Origin: JAXGTD01 sp040775095
GTDB taxonomy: Bacteria > Pseudomonadota > Gammaproteobacteria > Chromatiales > Chromatiaceae
Reading direction: 5' to 3'
Length of the DNA stretch: 20,183 bases
NCBI GenBank assembly: GCA_040775095.1
Contig: JAXGTD010000077.1
Coordinates: 1-20,183, forward strand
How positions within the stretch are numbered: position 1 is the stretch's first letter; every line of letters starts with the position of its first letter. The translations under genes and the position numbers were made by a program. Below the pieces are notes generated by a model, which saw nothing but the letters and a program-made list of their open reading frames with translations, had not been told where the DNA came from and ran no database searches. This document shows positions 8,059-15,772 of this stretch, one piece after another.

Positions 8059-9495
8059 TCAACGCGGCCGCGGACCGAAGAACGCACTCTCGCGCTCGGC
8101 GTCTGCCTTTTCGCCAGTGGGCAGCGTCGCCTCCGCGTGGAAGGTCAATGGGATATGCTCGGCATTGAGGTCGCGTCGCTTGATCTTGACAAACACGATT
8201 GCCGGTGTGACCTCGCCGTGTTTGAGATGAAACGGCTCATCGGCGCCGACCAGCTGCAGCGGAGCGCCCGCCGACGCGCTAACCGTCACGACCAGGTCGT
8301 CATTGGATTTGTTCAACAGCTTCAATGTGTATTTGTTCTGGATCGAGCCATCGCTGAGCTGCACGAATAGCGGCGCCCGTTCGTGCAGCACCTTCAGCTC
8401 GATTGCCGCCAGCGTGGACAGGCCGTAGACAATGCCCCCGAGGGCCAGCGCGAGAATAGTCGTGTACACCCACACGCGCGCGCGCATGAACAAGGGCTTG
8501 ACCGGTACACCCTCCACCTCGTCGAGCGACGCATAGCGCACCAGCCCACGGGGACGGCCCACCTTGTCCATCACCGCGTCGCATGCATCGATGCACAGTC
8601 CGCAGGTGATGCACCCCTCCTGCTGCCCTTGCCGAATATCCACGCCGGTTGGACACACGGCGACGCACTGTTTGCAGTCCACGCAATCGCCCGTGGTCCG
8701 GTTCGACTCCGTCTCGCCCTTCTTCATGCGTCCGCGTGGTTCACCCCGACCCACATCATAGGTTGGAACAATCGTCGACTTGTCCAGCATCACGCCCTGG
8801 ATCCGAGCATAGGGGCAGAGCCAGAAACAGGTCTGCTCCCGCAGCCAGCCCGCGAGCACGTAGGTGCCGCCGGTAAACAGGCCCACCGTCATGTAGGCGG
8901 CGCTGTTGGCATCGCCGACGAAAAAGTCCCGCCCCAGCGGCCCAGCCCCATAGAACCAGGCAATAAAGCTGTAGCCGGTCGCGAAGCCGATCAGCAACCA
9001 GATGGCGTGCTTGGACGCCTTGAGCACGACCTTCCGCGCGCTGACCGGGGCCTGTTCGAGCTTTCGCCGCTGCTGTGGGTTACCTTCCAGCCTTTCCTCG
9101 ATCCAGGTAAACACATCGGTCCAGACCGTCTGAAAGCAGAAGTAGCCACAATAGACACGACCGACCAGTGCCGTCGCGACAGCCAGCAGGATGGCGAAAA
9201 ACAACAGGAGCAACGACAGCATCCAGAAATCCTGCGGTAGCACCGTAACGCTGAACAGGTGGTACTGGCGATTCGGGATATCGAAGAGCACCGCCTGGCT
9301 GCCATTCCATTTCAGGTACGGCCCGAGGAAAAACACGAGCCAGACCGACGCCGTGGCCCATTTGATTCTGCGCCATTTCCCGGCCACGCGCTTCGCGTGG
9401 ATGGTTTCGCCGCCCGTGTTGATATGCCAGTGTTCGGCCTCGGCGTAGATGTCGTCGATCTGCGCCGGCGCTCTACTGGTCTGCGTGCTGTTCAT
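8059..9495 (-). CDS. ccoG: Cytochrome c oxidase accessory protein CcoG (FixG/RdxA), ferredoxin-like
   Basis: CcoG is a polytopic membrane iron-sulfur protein implicated in copper reduction for cbb3 oxidase assembly. The product is 478 residues. It has a short cytoplasmic N-terminus, several membrane helices (about 45-65, 85-112, 160-180, 200-220, 335-360), the CGYFCFQTVW motif after the second helix, FWLCPYARIQG near residue 235, then two 4Fe-4S sets, CVDCKQCVAVCP and CITCGLCIDACD (about 272-310). The C-terminal periplasmic portion is an immunoglobulin-like domain (LLNKSNDDLVV through FHAEATLP), as expected for the family. The ATG at 9495 has GGAGG nine bases upstream. It heads its own transcription unit: a terminator closes the ccoNOQP unit upstream, and a possible promoter lies at 9578-9606. 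Confidence 0.95.
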   Translation of the reverse strand: MNSTQTSRAPAQIDDIYAEAEHWHINTGGETIHAKRVAGKWRRIKWATASVWLVFFLGPYLKWNGSQAVLFDIPNRQYHLFSVTVLPQDFWMLSLLLLFFAILLAVATALVGRVYCGYFCFQTVWTDVFTWIEERLEGNPQQRRKLEQAPVSARKVVLKASKHAIWLLIGFATGYSFIAWFYGAGPLGRDFFVGDANSAAYMTVGLFTGGTYVLAGWLREQTCFWLCPYARIQGVMLDKSTIVPTYDVGRGEPRGRMKKGETESNRTTGDCVDCKQCVAVCPTGVDIRQGQQEGCITCGLCIDACDAVMDKVGRPRGLVRYASLDEVEGVPVKPLFMRARVWVYTTILALALGGIVYGLSTLAAIELKVLHERAPLFVQLSDGSIQNKYTLKLLNKSNDDLVVTVSASAGAPLQLVGADEPFHLKHGEVTPAIVFVKIKRRDLNAEHIPLTFHAEATLPTGEKADAERESAFFGPRPR

Positions 9496-9577
9496 CGATG
9501 GGGTCCTCCGGACACGAGGGTCCGCGCTCTGGTTGGCGGCCGTGTGCTCTCTTCGAGCGCTCGCGGGTTAACCGGAT

Positions 9578-9606
9578 AATCTAAGGATTCGGAAACGCTG
9601 CTTCAA
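9578..9606 (-). promoter_or_regulatory. Possible sigma-70 promoter for ccoGHIS
   Basis: On the minus strand, TTGAAG and TAGATT are separated by 17 bases, each matching four of six consensus positions. The site is about 85 bases upstream of the ccoG ATG and downstream of the ccoNOQP terminator. I see no clear FNR box here. Confidence 0.35.
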
Positions 9607-9652
9607 TGCGATTTAACAACCGCAACAGTCCGGAAATTCCGTTTTCAGGCAC

Positions 9653-9678
9653 AAAAAAAGGGGGATACACGATCCCCC
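9653..9678 (-). terminator. Rho-independent terminator of the ccoNOQP operon
   Basis: On the minus strand, GGGGGAT, a 5-base loop, and ATCCCCC are followed directly by seven T residues: a classical intrinsic terminator. It lies 68 bases past the stop of the 45-residue membrane ORF, so it ends the ccoN-O-Q-P-small-ORF transcript and separates it from ccoG. Confidence 0.85.
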
Positions 9679-9745
9679 TCCTCTGGTCGTTTTCTCAGCC
9701 GACCACGCTACAGCAGGCTATATACGGCTCCCGCCGTGCCCAACA

Positions 9746-9883
9746 TCAGGCCTGGCCTTCGTGCCGGTGCCTCTCCGCGTCTTGGTTCATCAACCTGATG
9801 ACCTTCCAAACGAGGTAGGCGATGATAATCACGGCGATCCCAACGCTGATGATGGAACCCCAGAATACCGCGTCTAGGTGCAT
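9746..9883 (-). CDS. Small single-pass membrane protein, last gene of the ccoNOQP operon (45 aa)
   Basis: The ORF begins at ATG 9883 with a perfect AGGAGG seven nucleotides upstream and ends with TGA at 9746-9748. The 45-residue product starts MHLDAVFWGS, has one hydrophobic helix (about 10-30, including IAVIIIAYLVW), then a basic/polar tail with MNQDAERHRHEG, giving a probable cytoplasmic C-terminus by the positive-inside rule. It lies 132 bases after ccoP and just before the operon terminator, so it is very likely co-transcribed with the oxidase. It is not CcoQ (already present between ccoO and ccoP) and not CcoS. Small single-helix proteins associated with cbb3 oxidases are known, such as CcoM in Pseudomonas stutzeri, but I cannot show homology. 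Coding status is well supported by the ribosome-binding site, helix and position; function is unknown. Confidence 0.75.
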   Translation of the reverse strand: MHLDAVFWGSIISVGIAVIIIAYLVWKVIRLMNQDAERHRHEGQA

Positions 9884-10015
9884 GTCATCCTCCTAATCTA
9901 TTATTTTTAGATGCGGGTGCCACGGGAACCGATTGGGCACCACGCCTCTAGTCTGCTTGCTGGCTTGCCGACCAGGGCGGGTTCGCAGCACCGCCGTTGG
10001 TCGACGATCGAACGC

Positions 10016-10936
10016 CTATTGGCCACCCCCGAGCGAGTGCACGTAAACGGTCAGCTTCTTGATCTGCTCCGGGTTGAGCTTGCCATCGAGCTGGCCGAGC
10101 TCGGCGAACGCCGGCATAACCGCGTTTCGCGTCTGCTCAACACCGGGCTGGTTGACCCCGTACATGATCGTGTGCTTGGCACTGTCGACCCCGCCCGGCT
10201 CAAACCGCCAGATGCCGTCGGTCAGGTTGGCGGCACCGACGGTGACCACGCTGCCATCCGGGAGCTCGGCGAGCACCCCATTGGCGGCCTGGCCGTGGCA
10301 CGCGGTGCAGCCCTTGGCCGTAAACAGCGCCCAGTCCGCATCGCTACCCTTCTCGCCGTCGCTCAGACTCACAACGAAATTGGCCAGTTGGTCCACCTCC
10401 GCCTCGGTGAGAATGTCCTTGTGCGCCGTCATCGCCCCTTTTCGACCAATGGAGATCGTCTCCGTGATCTTGGCCAGCGACCCCCCATACAGCCAGTCAT
10501 CGTCGGCAAGCACCGGATATCCAGGGTTGCCCTGACCTCCACTGCCATGACAGGCCGCACAGTAGTCGCCGAAGAGGACCTTCGAAGACGCAAGGGTGTA
10601 CTGGGTCAAGCCCGGGTCCTTGAGGATCTCCTCGGCGCTCATCCCGGCGATCTCGCTGTCGTACTTGGCACGCACCGCCTCGACTTGGTCGACGCCCTTC
10701 TGGTACTCCTCCATGGAGGTCCATCCGAGGATGCCCTTCGTGTAGCCGTCACCATCCTTCGTTGGCCAGGGCATGGGCCAGGACGGATAGAGAACCGTAT
10801 AGGCGATGAACCAAATCAGCGATGCCCAAAGCGCGATCATCCACCACTTTGGCGGTGGGTTACTGAGCTCGCGCAGGTTGTCGTCCCAGAAGTGCCCGGT
10901 ATTGTTCTCGCCGGGGAATGGGTTATTTTCCGCCAT
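10016..10936 (-). CDS. ccoP: cbb3-type cytochrome c oxidase subunit III CcoP (dihaem cytochrome c)
   Basis: CcoP is the membrane-anchored dihaem c subunit that passes electrons toward CcoO and CcoN. The product is 306 residues from ATG 10936, which overlaps the ccoQ stop by 14 bases and has GGAGA about six bases upstream; the frame extends further upstream only through ccoQ. The N-terminus carries the family phrase NNTGHFWDDNLRELSNPPPK, then a membrane helix (about 31-52) and PSWPMPW. Two haem-c sites follow: CAACH at 126-130 and CTACH at 210-214, with candidate axial Met in RKGAMTAH (169) and NAVMPAF (274). Length and order match the family. Confidence 0.97.
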   Translation of the reverse strand: MAENNPFPGENNTGHFWDDNLRELSNPPPKWWMIALWASLIWFIAYTVLYPSWPMPWPTKDGDGYTKGILGWTSMEEYQKGVDQVEAVRAKYDSEIAGMSAEEILKDPGLTQYTLASSKVLFGDYCAACHGSGGQGNPGYPVLADDDWLYGGSLAKITETISIGRKGAMTAHKDILTEAEVDQLANFVVSLSDGEKGSDADWALFTAKGCTACHGQAANGVLAELPDGSVVTVGAANLTDGIWRFEPGGVDSAKHTIMYGVNQPGVEQTRNAVMPAFAELGQLDGKLNPEQIKKLTVYVHSLGGGQ

Positions 10937-11138
10937 CGTTTTCTCCGATGTCTTCGTCATCGTCATCGAATGGGATGTTTCGCTTCGCTTCGAGAACGTC
11001 CCGATTCTTTGGCCGAAATACCTGGAAGTAGGCCACAACCATCAGGAGGAAGATGACGACCGTCAGGATCGTGCCGAACCAGTCGGTCGCCGTCATCGCA
11101 TCCCAGTCCGTGTGGAAGTATTCCACCAGGCTATTCAC
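10923..11138 (-). CDS. ccoQ: cbb3 oxidase subunit CcoQ (FixQ)
   Basis: CcoQ is a small non-catalytic subunit that stabilises cbb3 oxidase. The GTG at 11138 overlaps the end of ccoO (GTGAATAG) and gives 71 residues. The family-like parts are a single membrane helix (about 20-40, ILTVVIFLLMVVAYFQVF) followed by RPKNRDVLEAKRNIPF and a strongly acidic tail (DDDDEDIGEN). A further GTG four codons later and an ATG at the TATDWFG segment are alternative starts. The C-terminus overlaps the ccoP start by 14 bases. The order ccoN-O-Q-P is the standard one. Confidence 0.88.
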   Translation of the reverse strand: MNSLVEYFHTDWDAMTATDWFGTILTVVIFLLMVVAYFQVFRPKNRDVLEAKRNIPFDDDDEDIGENDGGK

Positions 11139-11877
11139 GGTACTCGACACCAGGCTCCAGCTTGGCCATGGTTCCCAAGACCTGCAGATACGCGACCGTG
11201 GCATCCAGCTCGGTCTTGTTGGCGACGAGCGCGGGCGCCGCTTCGATATCGGCGTCGCTGTACGGAACACCGATGGCACGCATCCCCTTCATGTGAGCCT
11301 GCATGGTTTCGCCGTCGACCATCTGCTTGTCGAGCCAGGGATAGTTCGGCATGACGGACTCGGGCACGACCGAGCGGGGCGCCCGCAGATGCTGCCGATG
11401 CCACTCATCGGAGTATTTCCCCCCGACGCGGGCCATGTCCGGCCCGGTCCGCTTCGAGCCCCACTGGAACGGGTGGTCGAACATCGACTCCGAGGCCAGC
11501 GAATAGTGCCCGTAGCGCTCACGCTCATCGCGGAACGGACGAACCTGCTGGGAGTGGCACAGGTAGCAGCCCTCGCGCTGGTAGACGTCGCGCCCCGCGA
11601 GCTCAAGGGCGGTGTAGGGGCGAATGCCGTCGCCGGTCTTCCAGTTCCACGTCTCCTTGCCTGTCTCGTCGACACTGACGATCGGCGTCTTGCCGGCCTC
11701 GGCCCAGACGATCTCGGGGAACCGATTCGCTTCCTCGGTGCTCTTCAGATAGAAGAGCGGGACGATCTCGACGATGCCGCCCACCGACAACACCAGCGCC
11801 GTCACGATCAGAAAGCCCCAGATATTGCGCTCCAAGCGCTCCTGGAGCCCCTTGGGTGGGGTGTTCTTCTCAGCCAT
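11131..11877 (-). CDS. ccoO: cbb3-type cytochrome c oxidase subunit II CcoO (monohaem cytochrome c)
   Basis: CcoO is the membrane-anchored monohaem c subunit of cbb3 oxidase. The product is 248 residues from ATG 11877, chosen because GGAGG lies nine bases upstream and it leaves a short cytoplasmic N-terminus; the frame runs on upstream into ccoN without a good start. An N-terminal membrane helix (about 20-44) precedes the periplasmic domain, with the haem site REGCYLCHSQQVRPF (CYLCH at 104-108), ERYGHYS, WGSKRTGPD and DEWHRQHLRAPRSVVPESVM, all standard CcoO features, including the axial-Met region. It follows ccoN by 22 bases. Confidence 0.97.
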   Translation of the reverse strand: MAEKNTPPKGLQERLERNIWGFLIVTALVLSVGGIVEIVPLFYLKSTEEANRFPEIVWAEAGKTPIVSVDETGKETWNWKTGDGIRPYTALELAGRDVYQREGCYLCHSQQVRPFRDERERYGHYSLASESMFDHPFQWGSKRTGPDMARVGGKYSDEWHRQHLRAPRSVVPESVMPNYPWLDKQMVDGETMQAHMKGMRAIGVPYSDADIEAAPALVANKTELDATVAYLQVLGTMAKLEPGVEYRE

Positions 11878-11899
11878 TTTTGATTGCCTCCAGGGATTC

Positions 11900-13351
11900 T
11901 CAGGCCGCAGCCGGGGCCGCGCCGCCGCGGGCCGCACGCAGACTGCCTTCGGCGGTGGACTTACGCAGCGTCAACAGCACGTTCACCAACATGATCACGG
12001 CACCGATGAGGAAGATGCCGCCACCGACCGCGCGCATGGCGTAGTAGGGGTGCATTGCCGCGACAGACTCGACGAACGTATAGGCCAGGGTGCCGTACTC
12101 GTCGTACGCGCGCCACATCAGGCCCTGCATGATGCCGGACACCCACATGGCCACGACATAGATCACCGTGCCGATGGTGGCGGTCCAGAAGTGGACGTTC
12201 ACGAGCTTCTCGGACCACATCTCCGTATGCCAAAGCCGAGTCATGAGATGGTAGATCGCACCGATGGAGACACCGGCGACCCAACCGAGCGCGCCAGAGT
12301 GGACGTGTCCAATGGTCCAGTCGGTGTAGTGCGACAGCGCGTTGACTGTCTTCAGCGACATGACCGGCCCCTCGAAGGTGGACATCGCGTAGAAGGCAAG
12401 TGCAATGATCAGGAAGCGCAGCACGTAGTCGGTGCGCAGCTTATCCCATGCCCCGGACAGGGTCATCATACCGTTTACGGCGCCACCCCAGGATGGGATG
12501 ATCATGGCCAGCGACACGGCCGCGCCCAGCGAGCCGGTCCAGTCGGGAAGCGCGGTGTACTGCAGGTGGTGGGCACCGAGCCAGACGTAGCCGAACATCA
12601 GCGCCCAAAAATGGATGACCGACAGTCGGTAGGAGTAGACCGGACGATTGGCCTGCTTCGGCACGAAGTAGTACATGATTCCGAGGAAGCCCGCGGTCAG
12701 GTAGAAGCCTACCGCGTTGTGGCCCCACCACCACTGGATCATCGCGTCCTGCACGCCCGAGAACAGGCTATAGGACTTGAACACCCCAACCGGAATGGCC
12801 AGGCTGTTGACCACGTGCAGATAGACAATCATGATCATCATGCCGAGGTAGAACCAGTTCGACACGTAGATGTGCGAGCTCTTGCGGATCGCGATCGTCA
12901 TGATGAAGTTGAACGTAAAGGCGAGCCAGACGACAGCAATCAGGATGTCGATCGGCCACTCCAGCTCGGCATACTCCTTCGACTGGGTCAGACCCAGTGG
13001 AAGCGTCACCACGGCCAGCACGATGATCGCGTTCCACCCCCAGAACGTGAACCACGCGAGCTTGTTGCTCCAGAGCTTGACGCCACAGGTCCGTTGGACC
13101 GTGTAGAAAGCCGTGCCCATCAGGGTACAGCCACCAAACGCGAAGATCACCGCGTTGGTGTGTAGCGGACGCAGGCGCCCGAAGGAAATATAAGGGCTGT
13201 CAAAGTTCAGAAACGGCCAGGCCAGCTCCGATGCGATGTACACCCCAACGGCCGCGCCCACCACCAGGTAGACGACTGCCATCACCGTAAACCAGCGCAC
13301 GACGTCAAAATCGTACTTCTGCTCGGCTGCCCGATCAGCTGTGGCTTCCAT
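11900..13351 (-). CDS. ccoN: cbb3-type cytochrome c oxidase subunit I CcoN (catalytic)
   Basis: CcoN is the 12-helix catalytic subunit with haem b and the haem b3-CuB centre. The product is 483 residues from ATG 13351; an earlier ATG at 13405 would add 18 low-complexity residues encoded across a poly-T tract and is unlike the family. Visible ligands: His64 (LHTNAVIF), His211 in WWWGHNAVGFY (CuB), Tyr255 in FGYVWLG at the position of the His-Tyr cross-link, His261-His262 (AHHLQYTALPDW, CuB), and His349/His351 in GHVHSGALGW (haems b3 and b). The Ala/Gly-rich C-terminus is cytoplasmic. The gene leads the operon ccoN-O-Q-P, with an FNR-type site about 175 bases upstream. The leader just before the ATG is GGGGGTCCT, an unusual ribosome-binding region. 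Confidence 0.97.
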   Translation of the reverse strand: MEATADRAAEQKYDFDVVRWFTVMAVVYLVVGAAVGVYIASELAWPFLNFDSPYISFGRLRPLHTNAVIFAFGGCTLMGTAFYTVQRTCGVKLWSNKLAWFTFWGWNAIIVLAVVTLPLGLTQSKEYAELEWPIDILIAVVWLAFTFNFIMTIAIRKSSHIYVSNWFYLGMMIMIVYLHVVNSLAIPVGVFKSYSLFSGVQDAMIQWWWGHNAVGFYLTAGFLGIMYYFVPKQANRPVYSYRLSVIHFWALMFGYVWLGAHHLQYTALPDWTGSLGAAVSLAMIIPSWGGAVNGMMTLSGAWDKLRTDYVLRFLIIALAFYAMSTFEGPVMSLKTVNALSHYTDWTIGHVHSGALGWVAGVSIGAIYHLMTRLWHTEMWSEKLVNVHFWTATIGTVIYVVAMWVSGIMQGLMWRAYDEYGTLAYTFVESVAAMHPYYAMRAVGGGIFLIGAVIMLVNVLLTLRKSTAEGSLRAARGGAAPAAA

Positions 13352-13920
13352 AGGACCCCCAAAGGACTGGGAAAAAAAAACGGTGTGAGGGCCTTCCCGC
13401 CCCATGTGTTGAGTCTGCCGACTCCCTGGCCTCGAACCGGCGCAATGACACTGGATCGACGGGCGAAAGTCAAGATGAGCCCGGGATTTCGGACGACCTC
13501 AGGCGCAAGCTCACACGCTTTTCATTGATCCTGATCAGTTCCCACCCCGTCGACGGTCGCAATCCAGACCCCTGAAAAACCAATCGTTTAACGCTGGTAT
13601 CAAGGAAGTCCGCCCGGGCCAGCAGGTCCGCTTCGGGCGAGTGCGATCGGCCTGCCGCCGGGGTGCGGTCGTGGACCGGGCATTTCGGGTCGGGCACGGA
13701 GGATGGGCCCGGTACGCGTCGCGTGCGTGCTCCCTATCCGAAAGAAGACGCCGCATGGCGACCCGATTCGAAGGCGCCGGGACGAGGCATCGCGACCCAC
13801 GCGCGGGGGTCCTTCGGACCCGTGGCGCCGATCTGGATCCTCGGGTGAAGAGGACACGCGCATCCTGTCTCACGCCGTCGCCGTGCGGCGGTTGCAACAC
13901 CACCAACGACAGGTCAACGC
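13352..13920. other. Intergenic region between ccoN and rpoS, no convincing gene
   Basis: The 569 bases hold the FNR box at 13525-13538, a 9-base A run at 13372-13380 (poly-T in the ccoN leader), and a strong hairpin GGGTCC-TTC-GGACCC at 13807-13821 with longer flanking complementarity (CCACG and GTGG). Short frames on both strands are not like coding sequence. The hairpin lacks a T-tract, so it is not a clear terminator for rpoS; a structured RNA is possible but not shown. Confidence 0.6.
13525..13538 (-). promoter_or_regulatory. FNR/ANR box upstream of ccoN
   Basis: TTGATCCTGATCAG matches the FNR/ANR consensus TTGAT-N4-ATCAA at nine of ten defined positions. FNR-type regulators activate cbb3 operons when oxygen is low. 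If it acts at the usual -41.5 distance, transcription toward ccoN would start near 13490, giving a leader of about 140 bases. I could not see a strong -10 element at the matching place. No such box was seen upstream of ccoG. Confidence 0.65.
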
Positions 13921-14934
13921 CTACTTGAAGAAGGAATCGACCGAGAAGCCCTCTTTCTCGAGAATATCGCGCAGCCGGCGTAACGCATCCATCTGGATCT
14001 GACGCACCCGCTCACGGGTGACGCCCAGCTCTTGGGCGACCCGCTCCAGGGTGGAATGCTCGTAGCCATGCAACCCGAAGCGCCGCTCGACAACCTCGCG
14101 CTGCTTGTCGTTGAGCTTATCGAGCCAATGGTCGAGATTGGACTGGATATCGCCATCCTGGATGTCGTCACTGGGGTCGTGCGCGGCATCGTCCTGCAGC
14201 ATATCCACCAATGGTTTGTCGGCATCCTTCCCGTAGGGCGTATCCACGGAGGCGATGCGCTCGTTGAGACCAAGCATTCGCTTGACCTCGGAGATGGGCT
14301 TTTCCAGCAGATCCGCCACCTCTTCCGTCGTTGGCTCGTGATCGAGCTGCTGGGAGAGCATGCGCGTGGCGCGAAGATAGACGTTGATCTCCTTGACGAC
14401 GTGTATCGGCAGCCGCACCGTGCGCGTCTGATTCATGATCGCGCGTTCGATGGTCTGGCGGATCCACCATGTCGCATAGGTGGAAAAGCGGAAACCACGT
14501 TCCGGGTCGAACTTCTCCACCGCCCTGATCAGCCCGAGGTTACCTTCCTCGATCAGGTCCAGGAGCGGTAGCCCACGATTGAGATAGCGGCGGGCAATCT
14601 TGACCACCAACCGCAGATTGCTCACGATCATGCGCTGGCGCGCGCCGTCGTCGCCAAGCTGCGCCAGGCGGGAGAACTGCACCTCCTCCTCGGCGCTCAG
14701 CAGCTTCGACTCGCCGATCTCGTTCAGATACAGCCGCGTCGCGTCGAAATCGGCATCGCCGGCGAGGAACCGTGTCGGTACCTTCGAGCCATTTTCCTCT
14801 TTGTTATCGTCCCCGTCCGCGTCGCCCCCGGCGCCGGGATCGTGATCCGAATCGGTCAACAGCCCATCATCCACGTCGCAGACCAAGGGCTCTGTCTCCA
14901 GTTCTTCGTCCTGCTTTTCAGATGACGACGACAT
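13921..14934 (-). CDS. rpoS: RNA polymerase stationary-phase sigma factor RpoS
   Basis: RpoS directs transcription in stationary phase and general stress. The product is 337 residues, the usual RpoS size. An acidic variable N-terminus (1-55) is followed by region 1.2 (DATRLYLNEIG), region 2 with RRYLNRGLPLLDLIEEGNLG and RFSTYATWWIRQTIERAI, the recognition stretch MNQTRTVRLPIHVVKE, region 3 with LDHEPTTEEVADLL, and region 4.2 with the helix-turn-helix STLERVAQELGVTRERVRQI. The absence of the long region 1.1 and the position after nlpD separate it from RpoD. ATG 14934 is preceded by an unusual GGGGGGTCT rather than AGGAGG. In relatives the main rpoS promoter lies within nlpD; I did not locate it here. 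Confidence 0.96.
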   Translation of the reverse strand: MSSSSEKQDEELETEPLVCDVDDGLLTDSDHDPGAGGDADGDDNKEENGSKVPTRFLAGDADFDATRLYLNEIGESKLLSAEEEVQFSRLAQLGDDGARQRMIVSNLRLVVKIARRYLNRGLPLLDLIEEGNLGLIRAVEKFDPERGFRFSTYATWWIRQTIERAIMNQTRTVRLPIHVVKEINVYLRATRMLSQQLDHEPTTEEVADLLEKPISEVKRMLGLNERIASVDTPYGKDADKPLVDMLQDDAAHDPSDDIQDGDIQSNLDHWLDKLNDKQREVVERRFGLHGYEHSTLERVAQELGVTRERVRQIQMDALRRLRDILEKEGFSVDSFFK

Positions 14935-14970
14935 AGACCCCCCGGATCCGCCAGAATCGGCGACAGCTGT

Positions 14971-15750
14971 TCATCTTGTCCGTGGTAGGTACTGCAACGG
15001 ATCGACGGCGCTGCCGTCTCTTCGGATCTCGAAATGGAGCAAATGCTCCCCGTTCGCGGCCTGCCCAACCTCGGCAAGGTGCTGTCCTCGCTCAACCCTG
15101 TCTCCTTCGTCGACGAGCAGCCGGCGGTTGAAGCCGTACGCGCTCAGGTAACGGCTGCTGTGCTTGACGATAATAAGGTTCCCGTAACCCTTCAGTCCAC
15201 TGCCGCTGTAGACCACCACGCCCGCCGCAGCCGCGCCAACAGGTGCCCCCTCGGCCGCGGCGATTCGGATCCCCTGGCGGGTCCGGTCACCCGGCCGAAA
15301 GGTCTGCTCCACCGGGCCTCTTATCGGCCACTGCCACGTGACGCCCGAGGCCGGGCCAAGACTTCCCGGCGGCTTCGATTGGGTAGCGACGGTCTTGACT
15401 GCCCGCGCCCGGCCCGACGATGCCTTGCCCCCCCCGGCGCCGCGGCGGTCACCGCCCGCCAGATCGCGCCCGTCCGGGGGCGCCACACGCAACAACTGAC
15501 CGGCATAGATCGGATAGGGCGGGCCAAGGCGATTCCACTGTGCCAGGGTGCGTAGCCGCAGATGCCGCCGCTCGGCTATCTCGCTGAGGGTGTCACCGCG
15601 GCGAACCCGATAGTAGCCCGGCGGCGCAGGTCCGTAGCCGTCTCGGCTGTCCACCGGCGCCAGCCAACCCGACCCGCACCCAGCCAGCCACAGCGTCATC
15701 GCCGTCAGCAGTCCGAGCCGCGCGGCCCGCTCGATGCCCATCCCAGACAT
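14971..15750 (-). CDS. nlpD: Murein hydrolase activator NlpD (lipoprotein, LysM plus LytM domains)
   Basis: NlpD is an outer-membrane lipoprotein that activates amidase AmiC in cell separation. The product is 259 residues from ATG 15750; an ATG three codons later (15741) is equally possible. A signal peptide ends in the lipobox LAGC with Cys25. A LysM domain spans about 47-90 (YYRVRRGDTLSEIAERRHL to AGQLLRVAPP). A low-complexity Gly/Arg linker leads to a LytM/M23-like domain (about 145-255: WPIRGPVEQTF, GIRIAAAEGAPVGA, GLKGYGNLIIVKH, LHFEIRRDG). The metal ligands of active M23 peptidases appear missing: no His/Asp in GIRIAAAEG and a broken HxH at HLLHFEI. That fits NlpD, a non-catalytic activator. 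It precedes rpoS by 36 bases, the classical nlpD-rpoS pair. Confidence 0.93.
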   Translation of the reverse strand: MSGMGIERAARLGLLTAMTLWLAGCGSGWLAPVDSRDGYGPAPPGYYRVRRGDTLSEIAERRHLRLRTLAQWNRLGPPYPIYAGQLLRVAPPDGRDLAGGDRRGAGGGKASSGRARAVKTVATQSKPPGSLGPASGVTWQWPIRGPVEQTFRPGDRTRQGIRIAAAEGAPVGAAAAGVVVYSGSGLKGYGNLIIVKHSSRYLSAYGFNRRLLVDEGDRVERGQHLAEVGQAANGEHLLHFEIRRDGSAVDPLQYLPRTR

Positions 15751-15772
15751 GACCCGAGGGCGATCCGGCGCG

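Noticed and set aside
11774..13165. 463-codon plus-strand frame opposite ccoN and ccoO
   Set aside because: Antisense shadow of strongly conserved oxidase genes, with His/Asp/Gln-rich composition and no motif.
13470..13697. 75-codon minus-strand frame upstream of ccoN
   Set aside because: It contains the FNR box, has no recognisable domain, and its composition is not convincing as a gene.
13600..13900. RsmZ/CsrB-like small RNA after rpoS
   Set aside because: GGA motifs occur at about the density expected for this GC content and no GacA-type site was seen.
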